Origin: Exiguobacterium profundum
GTDB lineage: Bacteria; Bacillota; Bacilli; Exiguobacteriales; Exiguobacteriaceae
Assembly: GCF_001909285.1 (NCBI RefSeq)
Contig: NZ_MRSV01000001.1
Location: 2,312,556-2,376,555 of the forward strand
Direction of reading: 5' to 3'
Length of the DNA stretch: 64,000 nucleotides
In this document: piece by piece, positions 28,244 to 39,790 of the stretch
Layout of the letters: each line of letters starts with the position of its first letter
How positions within the stretch are numbered: position 1 is the first letter of the stretch
Notes under the pieces: model-generated
Databases searched by the model: none
Told to the model about the DNA's origin: nothing
The model's input: the letters and a program-made list of their open reading frames with translations, nothing else
Position numbers and translations under genes: made by a program

Positions 28244-30016
28244 TTATTTTTTCTCTTTTATTGCCGTACGAATCGATAACTCTTCGAGTTGCGCGTCCGC
28301 GACAGGGCTCGGTGCTTGCGTCAAGAGACAGCTTGCCGAAGCCGTTTTCGGGAAGGCGATTGTGTCGCGAAGGTTCGAACGACCTGCAAGAATCATGACG
28401 AGACGGTCGAGACCGAGTGCGATTCCCGCATGTGGCGGTGTACCGTATTCGAACGCTTCAAGCAAGAAGCCGAACTGTTCAACCGCTTCTTCTTGTGTGA
28501 AACCAAGCAATTTGAACATGCGCTCTTGAATGTCACGCTCATAAATACGTTGTGAACCGCCACCGAGTTCGTAACCGTTCAAGACGAGGTCATACGCAAC
28601 CGCGCGTACACTTGCCGGATCTGTCTCGAGAAGATGGAGGTCTTCACGGTTTGGCATCGTGAACGGATGGTGGTTCGCATAGAAGCGACCGTCTTCTTCT
28701 TCAAACGTTACGAGTGGGAAGTCCGTTACCCAAAGGAAGTTGAACTTCGACTCGTCGATGAGACCAAGTTCGTGACCGAGCTTGACGCGGAGTGCGCCAA
28801 GGCTGTCTGCAACGACAGTTGGTTTCGATGCGACGAAGAGAAGAAGGTCACCTGCTTCTGCATCTGTGGCTTCAATTAGCTTCTGTGCGTATGTCTCATC
28901 AAAGAACTTCGCGATTGGACCGTTCAAGCCTTCCGCTGTCACTTTGAGCCATGCGAGACCTTTCGCACCGTACACCGCCGTGAACTCTTGAAGCTTGTCG
29001 ATGTCTTTACGTGAGAAGTTGTCCGCCTCACCTTTGACGTTGATCGCCTTGACTTGCCCGTTTGATTCGAGTGCTGCATCGAACACTTTAAAGCCAGCAC
29101 CTTTCACAGCGTCTGCCACGTCGATGAGTTCGAGACCGAAGCGCGTGTCCGGCTTATCCGAACCAAAACGACGCATCGCTTCCGCGTGTGTCATCCGCTC
29201 GAACTTCGCTGGTGTGTCCGTACGACCGAGCGTCGATTCCATGACTTGTCCCATCATCGATTCCATCATCGCCATCAAGTCTTCGATGTCCATGAAGCTC
29301 GTTTCGATGTCGACTTGTGTGAATTCAGGTTGACGGTCTGCACGAAGGTCCTCGTCACGGAAGCAGCGTGCGATTTGGAAGTAACGGTCAAATCCTGCGA
29401 CCATGAGCAACTGTTTGAAGAGCTGTGGTGATTGTGGAAGTGCATAGAACTCACCACCATGGACACGGCTCGGTACGAGATAGTCACGTGCGCCTTCTGG
29501 CGTCGACTTCGTCAAAATCGGTGTTTCGACTTCAAGGAACTCTTGCTCCGTCAAGAAGTTACGAATCGTGTTCGACGTTTTCGAGCGGAGACGGAACGTC
29601 TCTTGGAGCGCCGGACGACGAAGGTCGAGGTAACGGTATTTGAGACGCAGGTCTTCTGAAACGTTTTCCGCTTCGTCACCGATTGGGATTGGTGTCATCT
29701 TCGCAGCGTTTAAGATGTTGATCTCTGAAGCGATGACTTCGATATTTCCTGTCGGCATGTTCGGGTTCTTGTTCTCACGCTCGAGAACCGTCCCTTTCAC
29801 GTCGAGGACGAACTCACTACGAATCGTCTCCGCGAGTTGGTGGACCGCTTCGTTCTCTGGGCGAACGACGACTTGGACGATCCCTGTGCGGTCACGAAGA
29901 TCGATGAAGATGAGACCTCCGAGGTCACGACGTTTTTGTACCCATCCTTTTAATTGTACTTCCTGGCCGATGAGTGACTCTGTCACGCGGCCGTTCATAT
30001 GTGTGCGTCCGATCAT
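28244..30016 (-). CDS. aspS: Aspartyl-tRNA synthetase
   Basis: A class II synthetase of bacterial type, 590 residues, with an N-terminal anticodon-binding OB fold ([20 protein letters not shown]), motif 2 ([20 protein letters not shown]), a GAD insertion and motif 3 ([15 protein letters not shown]). Whether it is discriminating or also charges tRNA-Asn cannot be decided here. The ATG overlaps the hisS stop as ATGA and has GGAG seven bases upstream. hisS-aspS is a classic Bacillales operon controlled by the T-box ahead of hisS. Confidence 0.97.
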   Translation of the reverse strand: MIGRTHMNGRVTESLIGQEVQLKGWVQKRRDLGGLIFIDLRDRTGIVQVVVRPENEAVHQLAETIRSEFVLDVKGTVLERENKNPNMPTGNIEVIASEINILNAAKMTPIPIGDEAENVSEDLRLKYRYLDLRRPALQETFRLRSKTSNTIRNFLTEQEFLEVETPILTKSTPEGARDYLVPSRVHGGEFYALPQSPQLFKQLLMVAGFDRYFQIARCFRDEDLRADRQPEFTQVDIETSFMDIEDLMAMMESMMGQVMESTLGRTDTPAKFERMTHAEAMRRFGSDKPDTRFGLELIDVADAVKGAGFKVFDAALESNGQVKAINVKGEADNFSRKDIDKLQEFTAVYGAKGLAWLKVTAEGLNGPIAKFFDETYAQKLIEATDAEAGDLLLFVASKPTVVADSLGALRVKLGHELGLIDESKFNFLWVTDFPLVTFEEEDGRFYANHHPFTMPNREDLHLLETDPASVRAVAYDLVLNGYELGGGSQRIYERDIQERMFKLLGFTQEEAVEQFGFLLEAFEYGTPPHAGIALGLDRLVMILAGRSNLRDTIAFPKTASASCLLTQAPSPVADAQLEELSIRTAIKEKK

Positions 30017-31296
30017 TGTCCTGCTCCTTCCGATAGTTCACGAATTTTGTCTGCGACGGCCGAGAGTGGCACGTCGACTTGTTCACCAGTCGTCATATCT
30101 TTCAAGGCGGCTGACCCTCGTTCGACTTCGTCATCCCCTAAGATGACTGTGAACTTGGCTTTCAGACGGTCCGCCTGTTTGAATTGTCCTTTGAACTTGC
30201 GTCCTTGGTAATCACGGTCTGCTTTGAACCCTTCCATGCGGAGGAGTTGTAGGAGGCGTGTCGCCGTCAATTCGACTTCTTTTCCGCCTTGGGCGACGAT
30301 GAAGACATCAAGTCCTGTCTCGAGTTCAGGTAGGACTCCTTCATTCTCTAATGCGAGGATGAGACGCTCCAACCCGATTCCAAAACCGATTCCCGGCATG
30401 TCCGGTCCGCCGATATCTTGTACGAGACCGTTATAGCGTCCGCCGCCACAAAGCGTCGTGATGGCTCCGAATCCTTCTGCCTCAGACATGATTTCAAACG
30501 CAGTGTGCGTGTAGTAATCGAGTCCACGGACGAGCGTCGGGTCGACTTCATAGGCGACACCAAGTGCATCGAGTTGTGCGAGCACTTGGTCGAAATAGGC
30601 CTTCGACTCTTCGTTCAAATATTCAAGAATCGACGGGGCCGTCTTCATCGACGGGTGATCGCGGTCGACCTTACAATCCAAAATGCGAAGCGGATTCTTA
30701 TACAGGCGTGACTGACAGTCTTGGCAAAGTTCGCCTGCTACCGGCTCAAAGTGACGGATGAGCGCATCGCGGTGGGCGTTGCGGCTTTCCGCGTCCCCAA
30801 GCGAGTTGACGACGACTTTGATTTTCTGAAGTCCGAACGACTTGTAAATCGAATAGGCGAGGCTGATGACCTCAGCGTCAACGGCCGGGTCACTACTACC
30901 GATTGCTTCGACACCGTATTGGTGAAGCTGACGGAAGCGACCTTTTTGTGGACGCTCGTAGCGGAACATTGGTCCCATGTAGTAGAGCTTGGTCGGCTGG
31001 TCCGGATTTCCGAACAGTTTGTTCGTCACGAACGCACGAACGACAGATGCCGTTCCTTCTGGGCGAAGCGTGTACTCGTCTTTCCCTTTCTTCACGAGCG
31101 TGAACATCTCTTTTTGGACGATGTCCGTCGTTTCCCCGACACTGCGTGTGAACAAGTTCGTCGTTTCAAAGATTGGTGTGCGGATTTCTTTATAGTTATA
31201 ACGGGCGCTCATGTCGCGAAGCTTTTCTTCGACATATTGCCACGTCTCGACCGTGCCCGGAAGCAGGTCTTGTGTACCGCGTGGTGCTTTCATCAT
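30013..31296 (-). CDS. hisS: Histidyl-tRNA synthetase
   Basis: Charges tRNA-His. The 427 residues show [10 protein letters not shown] at the N-terminus, motif 2 ([19 protein letters not shown]), the histidine-specific motifs [11 protein letters not shown] and [10 protein letters not shown], and a C-terminal anticodon-binding domain. Two adjacent ATG codons (31296 and 31293) and a GTG (31299) are possible starts; the ATG at 31296 is seven bases after AGGAGGG. It is the first gene after the T-box leader and is coupled to aspS. Confidence 0.97.
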   Translation of the reverse strand: MMKAPRGTQDLLPGTVETWQYVEEKLRDMSARYNYKEIRTPIFETTNLFTRSVGETTDIVQKEMFTLVKKGKDEYTLRPEGTASVVRAFVTNKLFGNPDQPTKLYYMGPMFRYERPQKGRFRQLHQYGVEAIGSSDPAVDAEVISLAYSIYKSFGLQKIKVVVNSLGDAESRNAHRDALIRHFEPVAGELCQDCQSRLYKNPLRILDCKVDRDHPSMKTAPSILEYLNEESKAYFDQVLAQLDALGVAYEVDPTLVRGLDYYTHTAFEIMSEAEGFGAITTLCGGGRYNGLVQDIGGPDMPGIGFGIGLERLILALENEGVLPELETGLDVFIVAQGGKEVELTATRLLQLLRMEGFKADRDYQGRKFKGQFKQADRLKAKFTVILGDDEVERGSAALKDMTTGEQVDVPLSAVADKIRELSEGAGQ

Positions 31297-31323
31297 CACA
31301 TTTCCCTCCTTAATAATACAAAA

Positions 31324-31580
31324 AGGCCCTCGTCCGCAAAGGGACGAGAGCCTGTGTCAGTTTCCCGTGGTACCACCCTCGTTGCAGAGCCATCACTTGA
31401 AACTCTGCCACTCGAAATCGGTTAACGCCCGATGAAACGGCTCCCCCTACTCGCTTTCAAGGGAGCACCTCCAAAGTGTCGTTCGGGTCATCATCCAGTC
31501 GATGCTTTCAGCCAAGGCATCGCTCTCTTTGCTGGTGGGTTGACCGTACTCTTCTTTATCGTAGGTGTTTGACTATATGC
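31324..31580 (-). promoter_or_regulatory. T-box riboswitch leader of hisS-aspS
   Basis: The 14-base T-box AGGGTGGTACCACG (31366-31379, minus strand) is followed by a terminator stem AGGCTCTCGTCCC / GGACGAGGGCCT (31324-31353) and TTTTTGTATT. An AGTA bulge lies near the 5' part at about 31545. A CAC triplet at 31476-31478 is a candidate histidine specifier. The promoter was not clearly seen; it should lie near 31590-31620, next to the dtd stop. Identity rests on the conserved T-box and its place before hisS. Confidence 0.9.
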
Positions 31581-31585
31581 TTCAT

Positions 31586-31607
31586 GATGCCGAATCAAGC
31601 CGGCATC
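31586..31607 (-). terminator. Hairpin after dtd
   Basis: GATGCCG / CGGCATC, a perfect seven-pair stem with an 8-base loop, starts just after the dtd stop. No T-run follows, so termination is uncertain. Confidence 0.4.
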
Positions 31608-31609
31608 TG

Positions 31610-32053
31610 TCAAGCGTTTTTTTCGAGCATGAGTGTGACCGGTCCGTCGTTGACGAGGGCGACGTCCATCATCGCTCCGAAGCGTCCCGTCTCTACGACG
31701 AGCCCATTCGACCGGAGTCGCTCATTGAATTTTTCATAAAGCGTCTCGGCCATATCCGGTTTTGCGGCCTTTGTAAAAGCAGGTCGCCGCCCTTTCATCG
31801 TGTCTCCATATAAAGTGAACTGAGAGACAGATAAAATTTGTCCGGACACGTCTTGAATCGATAAGTTCATCTTTTCTTGATCGTCCTCGAAGACGCGAAG
31901 TCCGGTCACCTTGTCGGCGAGCCAGTTCACTTCTTCTTCTGTATCTTCATGTGTCACACCGACGAGAAGCAAGTACCCGGCGTTGATTGCCCCGACGACT
32001 TCTTCCTCGACTGTGACTGATGCTTCTTTCACTCGTTGCAATAATACACGCAC
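31610..32053 (-). CDS. dtd: D-aminoacyl-tRNA deacylase
   Basis: Hydrolyses D-amino acids wrongly attached to tRNA, as well as Gly-tRNA-Ala. The 147 residues contain the two cross-subunit motifs SQFTLYGD and NDGPVT (usually NSGPVT or NxGPVT) that build the chiral pocket of the dimer. The start is a GTG at 32053 after AAAGGAAGAGG. It lies 16 bases after relA, the standard relA-dtd pair of Bacilli. Confidence 0.96.
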   Translation of the reverse strand: MRVLLQRVKEASVTVEEEVVGAINAGYLLLVGVTHEDTEEEVNWLADKVTGLRVFEDDQEKMNLSIQDVSGQILSVSQFTLYGDTMKGRRPAFTKAAKPDMAETLYEKFNERLRSNGLVVETGRFGAMMDVALVNDGPVTLMLEKNA

Positions 32054-32069
32054 GTTCCTCTTCCTTTCG

Positions 32070-34259
32070 TCACGTCATCATGACTCGGCTGACCGAATAC
32101 ACGTCTGAGATTTGTTTGATGCGCTCGACGACTTTCTGCAAATGGTTCACGTTCGGAATCGAGATGGTCATCGAGATGCGGGCCTGTTTGTTTTGGTCGC
32201 CCCGACCACTGACGGCCACGATATTCGTATTCGTCGCCGATACTGCTTGAAGGACGTCGTTTAAGAGACCTGAGCGATCATATCCTGTGATTTCGATGTC
32301 GACGTTATAGTTCTTCTCTTTCGCTTGTCCGACTTCCCATTCGACGTCAAGGAGACGCTCTGGGTGTTGTTCGTTGACAATGTTCAAGCAGTCTTTCCGG
32401 TGAATTGAGACACCGCGTCCACGGGTAATGTATCCGACGATTTCATCCCCCGGTACCGGGTTACAACAACGGCTCATGCGAACGAGCATGTTGTCGATGC
32501 CTTTGACCGTCACGCCCGCTTCCGTCGTTTTCTTCTTCGGTGCCTGACTGACTTTCAATTCGCTGATGGCTTCCGACAGTTCGAGTTTCGGTTCTTTCCG
32601 CTGCTTCTCCGTCAACTTATGTGCGACTTGTGCGGCAGTGATGCCTTGATAACCGACAGCGGCGTACATCTCTTCCTCGTTCCCGAAGTTGAACTTCTCG
32701 ACGACGATACTGAGTGCAGGTTCATCGATAATCTCTTTCGGTTCAAAACCAAGTTTCTTAATTTCTGCTTCGACGAGATCTTTCCCTTTCTCGACGTTTT
32801 CTTCACGTTGCTGACGTTTGAACCATTGACGAATCTTGTTCTTCGCCTGACTTGAAACAGCGAGCTTCAACCAATCCTTACTCGGTCCGTAACTATGCTT
32901 CGACGTGATGATTTCGATGATGTCACCAGTCTCGAGTTTGTAGTCGAGCGGTACCATCCGGCCGTTCACTTTCGCACCCGTCATCCGGTGCCCGATCTCC
33001 GTATGAATCCGGTACGCATAGTCAATCGGGACTGAGCCCTTCGGCAACTCGAATACGTCTCCTTTTGGTGTGAAGACGTACAGCATGTCGCTAAAGAAAT
33101 CGACTTTGAGGGATTCCATGAATTCCTCGGCATCCGTCGTATCCTTTTGAAGCTCAAGAATCTCACGAAGATGGGCGATCTTCTCGTCGAATCCGTTCGT
33201 CGAGACGTTTTTCCCTTCTTTATACGCCCAGTGTGCCGCAATCCCGAACTCAGCGATGAAATGCATGTCTTTCGTCCGAATTTGGACTTCGAGCGGCTCA
33301 CCTTTCGGTCCAATCACTGTCGTATGGAGCGACTGATACATGTTCGGCTTCGGCATAGCGATATAATCTTTGAAACGTCCCGGCATCGGCTTGTACTGGG
33401 TGTGGATGATTCCGAGCACGGCATAACAATCACGAATCGAATCGACGATAATGCGGACCGCCATCAAATCGTAAATTTCATTGAACTCTTTTTTATGCTT
33501 CACCATCTTGTTATAGATAGAATAGATGTGCTTCGGTCGACCGTTCACGTCGGCATCGATATGCACTTCCTCAAGAACCCCGTTCACTTCCGTGATGACA
33601 GAGGTGACGAGTGCTTCCCGTTCCGTCCGTTTCTGTTTCATCATCGAGACGATCTTATAGTATTGCTGCGGGTTGATATAACGTAACGAAATATCCTCGA
33701 GCTCCCACTTGATTGTCGAAATCCCCATCCGGTGTGCGAGAGGCGCAAAGATTTCAAGCGTTTCTTCCGCTTTTTGGACTTGTTTCTCTTTCGGCATATG
33801 CTGCAGTGTCCGCATATTGTGGAGCCGGTCCGCAAGTTTGATCAAGATCACGCGCACGTCTTCTGCCATGGCGATAATCATCTTCCGGTGGTTTTCAGCA
33901 AGTTCTTCTTTTTTCGATTTATATTTAATCTTACCAAGTTTCGTGACGCCATCGACGAGCATGGCCACGTCTGGACCAAAATCGTCCGTCAATTGCTGTA
34001 ACGAAACATCCGTATCTTCGACAACATCATGCAAGAGCGCTCCAATAATCGTTGTGGCGTCTAAGCCGATATCAACGAGAATGCCGGCCACTTGGACCGG
34101 ATGGAGAATATAGGGCTCGCCCGAACGTCGGAACTGACCGGTATGATGAAGTTTTGCGTATTCGTAAGCGCGTTTCACTTCGGCTATATCGTCGTCACCC
34201 ATATACTCCCCGAGCGCGTCGAGAAGATCCTCAATACTTACGATTTGTTTTTTGGTCAT
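32070..34259 (-). CDS. relA: Bifunctional (p)ppGpp synthetase/hydrolase (Rel)
   Basis: Makes and degrades the alarmone (p)ppGpp during amino acid starvation, on the ribosome. The 729 residues hold the HD hydrolase domain ([14 protein letters not shown]), the synthetase domain ([13 protein letters not shown], then [16 protein letters not shown]), a TGS domain ([19 protein letters not shown]), a zinc-finger region ([13 protein letters not shown]) and a C-terminal ACT domain. Both catalytic centres look intact, so it is bifunctional. The ATG at 34259 is 11 bases after AAGGG; a GTG four codons upstream abuts that site and is less likely. Confidence 0.96.
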   Translation of the reverse strand: MTKKQIVSIEDLLDALGEYMGDDDIAEVKRAYEYAKLHHTGQFRRSGEPYILHPVQVAGILVDIGLDATTIIGALLHDVVEDTDVSLQQLTDDFGPDVAMLVDGVTKLGKIKYKSKKEELAENHRKMIIAMAEDVRVILIKLADRLHNMRTLQHMPKEKQVQKAEETLEIFAPLAHRMGISTIKWELEDISLRYINPQQYYKIVSMMKQKRTEREALVTSVITEVNGVLEEVHIDADVNGRPKHIYSIYNKMVKHKKEFNEIYDLMAVRIIVDSIRDCYAVLGIIHTQYKPMPGRFKDYIAMPKPNMYQSLHTTVIGPKGEPLEVQIRTKDMHFIAEFGIAAHWAYKEGKNVSTNGFDEKIAHLREILELQKDTTDAEEFMESLKVDFFSDMLYVFTPKGDVFELPKGSVPIDYAYRIHTEIGHRMTGAKVNGRMVPLDYKLETGDIIEIITSKHSYGPSKDWLKLAVSSQAKNKIRQWFKRQQREENVEKGKDLVEAEIKKLGFEPKEIIDEPALSIVVEKFNFGNEEEMYAAVGYQGITAAQVAHKLTEKQRKEPKLELSEAISELKVSQAPKKKTTEAGVTVKGIDNMLVRMSRCCNPVPGDEIVGYITRGRGVSIHRKDCLNIVNEQHPERLLDVEWEVGQAKEKNYNVDIEITGYDRSGLLNDVLQAVSATNTNIVAVSGRGDQNKQARISMTISIPNVNHLQKVVERIKQISDVYSVSRVMMT

Positions 34260-34414
34260 AACATTCGACACCCTTTTTCTAACCGCTCCAATCGCCTCGG
34301 ATTCGTCGCAGCATGGTAGTAGTTTGTATTCAAGATTCTGTGATTTTTATAACCATTATCGAAAAAATCTGACGACCTGTCAAAGGTTGTAGGTTATTTT
34401 CCTTAAAAACTATT

Positions 34415-34443
34415 CAAAAACGGGAAGCATATCGCTTCCCGTT
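34415..34443 (-). terminator. Terminator of apt
   Basis: AACGGGAAGC / GCTTCCCGTT, a perfect 10-pair stem with a 5-base loop, followed by TTTTTG on the minus strand. It separates apt from relA; the 150 bases to relA contain no further clear feature. Confidence 0.88.
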
Positions 34444-34447
34444 CAAA

Positions 34448-34966
34448 TTAGTCTTCGTAGCGGATGAGTGAGAACACGTCGTATCCTTCAAGACGCTCAC
34501 GTCCACCAAGTCCGTCGAGTTCGATCAAGAACCCGATCCCTGCCACAACACCACCGAGTTGTTCAATCATTTTAATCGTTGCTTCAATCGTACCACCTGT
34601 TGCGAGCAAGTCATCCAAGATGACGACTTGTTGTCCAGGTTTGATTGAATCTTTGTGCATCGTTAAAATGTCCGTTCCATACTCAAGACCGTATGAAACT
34701 CGTACTGTCTCACGTGGTAACTTTCCTTCTTTACGTACTGGTACAAACCCGAGTTCGAGCGCATACGCTGCCGGGCAACCGACGACGAATCCGCGTGCTT
34801 CCGGACCAGCGATCAACTCCGCTCCACGTTCACGTGCATAAACGACGAGCTCATCTACTGCTTTCTTGTAGACTTCGCCATCTTGCATGAGTGACGTGAT
34901 ATCTTTGAAGCTGATTCCTTCCTTCGGGTAATCTGCTACTTCTTTAATATGCTGTTTGAAATCCAT
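34448..34966 (-). CDS. apt: Adenine phosphoribosyltransferase
   Basis: Salvages adenine to AMP with PRPP. The 172 residues include the PRPP-binding signature [29 protein letters not shown] and the N-terminal [12 protein letters not shown] motif. The start at 34966 lies one base after the recJ stop, and its AGGAGG site 12 bases upstream is within the recJ end, so recJ and apt are one operon. A longer upstream frame runs inside recJ and is not a real extension. Confidence 0.96.
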   Translation of the reverse strand: MDFKQHIKEVADYPKEGISFKDITSLMQDGEVYKKAVDELVVYARERGAELIAGPEARGFVVGCPAAYALELGFVPVRKEGKLPRETVRVSYGLEYGTDILTMHKDSIKPGQQVVILDDLLATGGTIEATIKMIEQLGGVVAGIGFLIELDGLGGRERLEGYDVFSLIRYED

Positions 34967-34967
34967 T

Positions 34968-37262
34968 TTATGTGTATGCCTCCTGCATCTTGTTCGATCG
35001 CAACGATTGTAACCGCTCTTTGAGCTCCGCCAATGACGCGTATACGAAACGCTCTTCGAGTTGTTGGCGCCCAATCCGGCGTTGATAGCACGGCGCCTCG
35101 GTCAAATCGCGTTTCGGTGCTTCTGGATTGACTCCAGGCAGTCCGTCTTCCATTGTAACAAGAAATTCGAGTTCAGAGAATACTTGATGCATAAATTGAA
35201 TCGTATTTTTTGACCATTTTCGCTCTTTTGACAGACGAATCAGGTTTTCACGTAGATTTTTCCGTTCGCATGTTGCCATATGGACATAATACGTTCGGAA
35301 ATCCTCACGGGACGGAAGACGTTCAAAGAACGAGTCTCCTTGACCGAAGGCACAATAAATACGTTCAATCCCCTCATGAAGTTTTTCTGCGAGCACCTCT
35401 TCATCGTCCGGAAGATCGAGCAGAACGACGAAACGGTTGAGCGGTTCATCTCCTTCATGGAGTGGAAAATCTTCGTTCGTCCCTTGGAAAGATAAAAATG
35501 ACGTCTGTTCTTTCGGCAAATCTTTCAACTCTTGCATTGATTTTTTCTTCCCACGATAGTCAAACACTTGGAAGTCATCGACCCGTAAATCTTGAATCAT
35601 GAGCTGCGGTTTACGCATTCCGTTCCATTCGTTGACTTGAAGACTTCCCATCACCGAGATATGAGCCATCTTTGAAATCTCTGAAACGACGTGCCCGAAT
35701 CCAAATCCAATACCATCGAGCTCACGCTTGTCTCCGGCGAGCTGTACTTTCAAATGCGTGGCATCCCGTCCGATTTGGCGAATATCTCGCAGTTTCGCAT
35801 CTGCGACAACGACGCGAGGGGATGGATTCCCCATACCAAATGGCGCGAGCTTTCCAATCTCTGAGATCAAATCGAGCGAAACGTCGTTAACGGAGAGTTT
35901 CAAGTCGACGTTGACTCGTGGTACAAACACGTCATCGGGGATGGACTCCGCCTGACGGTTCAGTCGCTCTCGTAGTTCGGCGACGTGTTCCGACTGAAGG
36001 GTCATCCCGGCCGCGGCTGGATGTCCGCCAAAGTGTGGCAAGATATCTTCATTCTTCGAAAGTTCCTTGAAGAGGTCAAATCCATCGATGGAGCGCCCCG
36101 ATCCTTTCGCCTTACCCGTCTCGGGGTCGTGGCAAAGGAGGATGACTGGACGATAGTACGCCTCGACGAGACGAGATGCGACAATCCCGACGACGCCAGG
36201 ATTCCACTTCTCACTCGCCACGACGAGTACACGGTCCTCGGTCATCGACGCTTCAACGAGTTCTTTCGCTTCAGCAGCGATCGTCTTGACGATGTCTTGT
36301 CGTTCTTTGTTTTGCTTATCGAGCTGTTTCGCGAGCTCGAGCGCTTCCTCGACATGTTCAGCCAGGAGCATTTGTAATGCCGGCATCGCTGAATCGAGTC
36401 GACCTGCGGCATTGATGCGTGGACCGAACGCGAAACCGACCGACTCTTCGTTCAATACGCTGTCACCGAGACCACATACTTCACGTAATGCTAGAATACC
36501 TGGACGTTTTGAAGCCTCGAGCGCGACAATCCCCTTCTTCGCGAGCAACCGATTCTCTCCGTCGAGTGGGACGAGGTCGGCAATCGTTCCGAGGACGGCC
36601 AAATCAAGGAGTTCTTCCGGCATTCTCCCTAAAACGGCGTGCGCCACTTTGAGAGCTACTCCCGCACCGGCGAGTTTATCGTATGGATATCCCGGGTCGA
36701 TATGTGGATGAATGATTGCATAGGCGTCCGGCAATGTCTCTTTCGGCTCGTGGTGGTCTGTGATGATCAAATCGACGCCAAGGTCTTTTAAGAGTGTGGC
36801 TTCTTCAATCCCAGAAATTCCACAGTCCACCGTGACGACCAAGGTGAATCCTTCGTTCGCTGCCCACTGGAACGCTTCTTTGTTCGGTCCATAACCTTCA
36901 GTGAAACGGTTCGGGATATAACACTCGGCCATGACACCAATTTCGGTCAACGCATGCCACATGACAGATGAGGCACTAACCCCGTCGACATCATAGTCAC
37001 CATAGATGAGCACCATCTCCCCATCGTCTGCTGCCCGTTTGATGCGGGTTACGACTTTCTCCATCTGTTCAAACAAATACGGGTCATGAAAGACGAGTTC
37101 ATCCTCGGCATACAAGAATGCCTTGGCCGCTTCTACGTCTTGATGACCACGCTGAACGAGCAACGTCGCCAGTTGTGCTGATATATTTAATTCGTTTTGT
37201 AAACGCGTGACGTCGTCCGGATTTGTTTCCGGATAGAGCCACTGTTTTTTCGAATGGTACAT
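34968..37262 (-). CDS. recJ: Single-stranded-DNA-specific exonuclease RecJ
   Basis: A 5'-to-3' exonuclease on single-stranded DNA in recombination and base excision repair. The 764 residues contain the DHH motifs ([29 protein letters not shown]) and the DHHA1 domain ([25 protein letters not shown]), then the OB fold and the extra C-terminal domain found in Bacillales RecJ. The ATG at 37262 is eight bases after GGAG; upstream in-frame sequence has no ribosome site. It is followed directly by apt, the B. subtilis order. Confidence 0.96.
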   Translation of the reverse strand: MYHSKKQWLYPETNPDDVTRLQNELNISAQLATLLVQRGHQDVEAAKAFLYAEDELVFHDPYLFEQMEKVVTRIKRAADDGEMVLIYGDYDVDGVSASSVMWHALTEIGVMAECYIPNRFTEGYGPNKEAFQWAANEGFTLVVTVDCGISGIEEATLLKDLGVDLIITDHHEPKETLPDAYAIIHPHIDPGYPYDKLAGAGVALKVAHAVLGRMPEELLDLAVLGTIADLVPLDGENRLLAKKGIVALEASKRPGILALREVCGLGDSVLNEESVGFAFGPRINAAGRLDSAMPALQMLLAEHVEEALELAKQLDKQNKERQDIVKTIAAEAKELVEASMTEDRVLVVASEKWNPGVVGIVASRLVEAYYRPVILLCHDPETGKAKGSGRSIDGFDLFKELSKNEDILPHFGGHPAAAGMTLQSEHVAELRERLNRQAESIPDDVFVPRVNVDLKLSVNDVSLDLISEIGKLAPFGMGNPSPRVVVADAKLRDIRQIGRDATHLKVQLAGDKRELDGIGFGFGHVVSEISKMAHISVMGSLQVNEWNGMRKPQLMIQDLRVDDFQVFDYRGKKKSMQELKDLPKEQTSFLSFQGTNEDFPLHEGDEPLNRFVVLLDLPDDEEVLAEKLHEGIERIYCAFGQGDSFFERLPSREDFRTYYVHMATCERKNLRENLIRLSKERKWSKNTIQFMHQVFSELEFLVTMEDGLPGVNPEAPKRDLTEAPCYQRRIGRQQLEERFVYASLAELKERLQSLRSNKMQEAYT

Positions 37263-37332
37263 GTCCTTCACTCCAATCAATTGTAGATTATAGCAGACCG
37301 CGTGAAAGATGTGCCGTCTTGACATTTGAAAA

Positions 37333-37355
37333 GGTCTCCCGATTGAAGGGAGACC
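37333..37355 (-). terminator. Terminator of secF
   Basis: GGTCTCCC / GGGAGACC, a perfect eight-pair stem with a 7-base loop, followed by TTTTC on the minus strand. Confidence 0.82.
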
Positions 37356-37361
37356 CACTTG

Positions 37362-38288
37362 TTACGCCTCTGTGACCGGCGTATCTTTTTTCTTGTTGAT
37401 TGTCGTACGTTTGATGAGGAGCCATAAATACGATGCAATGAAGATCGAAGAATACATCCCCATGAAAAGTCCGACGATGAGCGCGAGCGAGAAGCTGCGA
37501 ATCGACTCTGCCCCGAATACATACAAGGCAATCGCTGTAACGAGTACCGTGATGACCGTATTCACGGACCGTACGATTGTCTCTTGAATCGACTTGTTGA
37601 TGATCGACTCATAGACCTCCATCGACTTGATTTTTCGTTCCTTTTCATACGACGTGATGTTCTCGCGGACCCGGTCGAACGTTACGATCGTATCGTTGAC
37701 CGAGTAACCGATGATGGTCAAGATCGCGGCGATAAAGTACAAGTTGACCTCGATCCCAAAGAGCGAGAACGCGACGATCATGAAGAAGGCATCGTGTAAC
37801 ATCGCGATAACAGTTGCAAGTGCATATGAGAATTGGAAACGCACCGTGATGTAGAGAATAATCCCGATCGAAGCGACGACTACCGCATACAAAGCATTTT
37901 TCGCCAAGTCACGACCGACTTGAGCCGAGACGGTGCTGATGTTCGGGTCGTTCCCGAATTGTTCAGTGAACGCCGTCTTGACGTTCGCGACTTCCTCTTG
38001 GCCCAATTGGCCAACGAACGTCACGTATGCCAAGCGACCTTCATTTGCATATTGGACGCTTGAAATCTCTTGGTCAACTCCGGCATCGTTAAACGCTTTC
38101 GTGAATTCTTCTTGCGACACACGTTCTTCCGTTAGTACTTCGACCCGCGTCCCTGAAGCAAAATCGATTCCGAGGTTCAACCCACGGAAGAACAAGAGAC
38201 CGATTCCGAGAACGACGATTGCCGTCGAAACCAAGAACATCGTGCGCATATGTTTCACGTAATTCCATTCAGTAAGCTTAAAGTTCAC
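37362..38288 (-). CDS. secF: Protein translocase subunit SecF
   Basis: An inner-membrane RND-family subunit that works with SecD to pull exported proteins through SecYEG using the proton gradient. The 308 residues have the first membrane segment, a small outer domain, and five C-terminal membrane segments with the conserved YSVNDTIVTFDRVREN. In B. subtilis SecD and SecF are one fused protein; here they are separate. The GTG at 38288 is about ten bases after AGGAG and lies 11 bases inside the end of secD; a GTG at 38297 is too close to that site. Confidence 0.94.
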   Translation of the reverse strand: MNFKLTEWNYVKHMRTMFLVSTAIVVLGIGLLFFRGLNLGIDFASGTRVEVLTEERVSQEEFTKAFNDAGVDQEISSVQYANEGRLAYVTFVGQLGQEEVANVKTAFTEQFGNDPNISTVSAQVGRDLAKNALYAVVVASIGIILYITVRFQFSYALATVIAMLHDAFFMIVAFSLFGIEVNLYFIAAILTIIGYSVNDTIVTFDRVRENITSYEKERKIKSMEVYESIINKSIQETIVRSVNTVITVLVTAIALYVFGAESIRSFSLALIVGLFMGMYSSIFIASYLWLLIKRTTINKKKDTPVTEA

Positions 38289-39579
38289 GGATTTCACTCT
38301 CCTTCACACCAAACCATCCTTTGCGTTTGTCGAACAGACGACTTGAGACAAGGAGGTGCATCAAATAACGTGAGATGAATACGTTCGAGATGAACGTCAT
38401 CCCGATTGAGATCATGAGCATGACAGCAAATCCTTTGACCGAGCTTTGTCCGAAATAGAACAAGACCGCAGCCGAGATGAGCGTCGTCAAGTTGGCATCG
38501 ATGATCGTACTGAGGGAACGACGGTTACCTGCACGGAATGCCGATAAGACCGATTTTCCAGAGCGGAGTTCGTCTTTGATTCGTTCCGCGGTAATGATGT
38601 TCGCATCGACTGCCATACCGACCCCGAGGACGAGTGCTGCAATCCCTGGAAGCGTCAATACCGCATTGATTCCGTTGAAGAACAACATGATCAAGTTGAT
38701 GTACAGAACAAGCGTGATGATCGATACGAGTCCTGGGAGACGATAGAAGAACAACATGAAGAGGAATACGGCGATGATTCCGATTGTTGCGGCAAATACC
38801 GTTTCTTCTAAAGCATCTTGACCGAACTGGGCCGATACGGATGTCGAGTAAATCTCATCTAGTTTGACCGGGAGCGCCCCTGCGTTCAAGATGTCCGCAA
38901 GGCGTTGACCGCTTTCCGCGTCAATTCCACCACCTGAGATGATGGCTTTATCCGATAAGATCGGACTCGTTACCGAAGCATCTGACACAATTTTCGAGTT
39001 CTCTTTTTGAACTTCTTCCTCATATGTGTCGCCCTCTTCATAGTCGAGCCAGATGACCAGACGGTTCTCAGGAGCTGGACGTTGTGCAATCTCAGATGTC
39101 ACTTCGCCAAACTTGTCGGCCGATTGAAGTGTCAGCTCAACGACCGGTTGTCCTTGTTGGTTGTAGCTGAGCGCTGCCCCACGCGGCGCCAAGTCTTTCC
39201 CATCGAGCAAGACGTTGTCGTTCACGTCACGGAATGTCAATTGTGCCGTTGACGAGAGAACCTCGCGCGCTTCGTTTTGGTTCGATACGCCCGCGAGCTG
39301 GACACGGATGCGATTGTTTTCTTCGATTCGAACGTCCGGTTCGGAAACTCCGAGGACGTTGATTCGGTTATTGATGGCGCGAACGGTTGCATTCATCGCC
39401 GACTCGTCGATGACGTCGCCGTCTTCGAGCGGTTGTACTTCATACAAAACTTCGAATCCACCTTTTAAGTCGAGTCCGAGGTTCGTGTTCTTGACGACCC
39501 ATGGTGTCGTGAACACTGCGAGCAGGATTGTCGCAATCATGATGATCGCAAAAATCGCAATGTTGCCTTTTTTGTACAT
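38278..39579 (-). CDS. secD: Protein translocase subunit SecD
   Basis: The larger SecDF partner: one N-terminal membrane segment (IFAIIMIATILLAVFTTPWV), the periplasmic-type P1 and head domain starting GLDLKGGFEVLYEV, and five C-terminal membrane segments with LPGIAALVLGVGMAVDANI, whose Asp is part of the proton path. 433 residues. The stop overlaps the secF start, so the two halves are made in equal amounts. AAGGA precedes the ATG. Confidence 0.95.
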   Translation of the reverse strand: MYKKGNIAIFAIIMIATILLAVFTTPWVVKNTNLGLDLKGGFEVLYEVQPLEDGDVIDESAMNATVRAINNRINVLGVSEPDVRIEENNRIRVQLAGVSNQNEAREVLSSTAQLTFRDVNDNVLLDGKDLAPRGAALSYNQQGQPVVELTLQSADKFGEVTSEIAQRPAPENRLVIWLDYEEGDTYEEEVQKENSKIVSDASVTSPILSDKAIISGGGIDAESGQRLADILNAGALPVKLDEIYSTSVSAQFGQDALEETVFAATIGIIAVFLFMLFFYRLPGLVSIITLVLYINLIMLFFNGINAVLTLPGIAALVLGVGMAVDANIITAERIKDELRSGKSVLSAFRAGNRRSLSTIIDANLTTLISAAVLFYFGQSSVKGFAVMLMISIGMTFISNVFISRYLMHLLVSSRLFDKRKGWFGVKESEIREL

Positions 39580-39630
39580 ACGACTATTTCCTTTCTAAAC
39601 CACTGTTCTTGATAAAAACTTCTCTCGTTA

Positions 39631-39659
39631 ACATTACAAATTTTCTAAACATTTATCAA
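39631..39659 (-). promoter_or_regulatory. Promoter of secD-secF
   Basis: TTGATA (39654-39659) and TAATGT (39631-39636), spacer 17, minus strand, 50 bases before the secD start. Confidence 0.6.
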
Positions 39660-39725
39660 TCATTTTCCTAAAATTGTAACGACCTTCACGGATTGTTCGA
39701 CTGAGTTTGCATATAAGACTAAATG

Positions 39726-39754
39726 TTGCGCATGGGCAAAACTTCATGTATGAT
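39726..39754 (+). promoter_or_regulatory. Promoter of zupT
   Basis: TTGCGC (39726-39731) and TATGAT (39749-39754) with a 17-base spacer. The -10 box overlaps the palindrome at 39751-39767. Confidence 0.55.
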
Positions 39755-39767
39755 GTAGCTAACATCA
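39751..39767. promoter_or_regulatory. Candidate operator palindrome upstream of zupT
   Basis: TGATGT-AGCTA-ACATCA, a perfect 6+6 inverted repeat covering the -10 box and the likely start site. It resembles neither the Zur box nor the MntR box of Bacillus. A metal-responsive repressor is a guess. Confidence 0.4.
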
Positions 39768-39790
39768 AAACATCAAAGGAGTCTTTCCAT

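Noticed and set aside
30721-31425. Open rightward frame of 234 codons opposite hisS
   Set aside because: It is antisense to a fully conserved synthetase gene, extends into the T-box leader, and has no ribosome site or family likeness.
34967-35074. 36-residue N-terminal extension of apt
   Set aside because: It lies in the recJ coding region; the ATG at 34966 gives the normal Apt N-terminus and has an upstream ribosome site.
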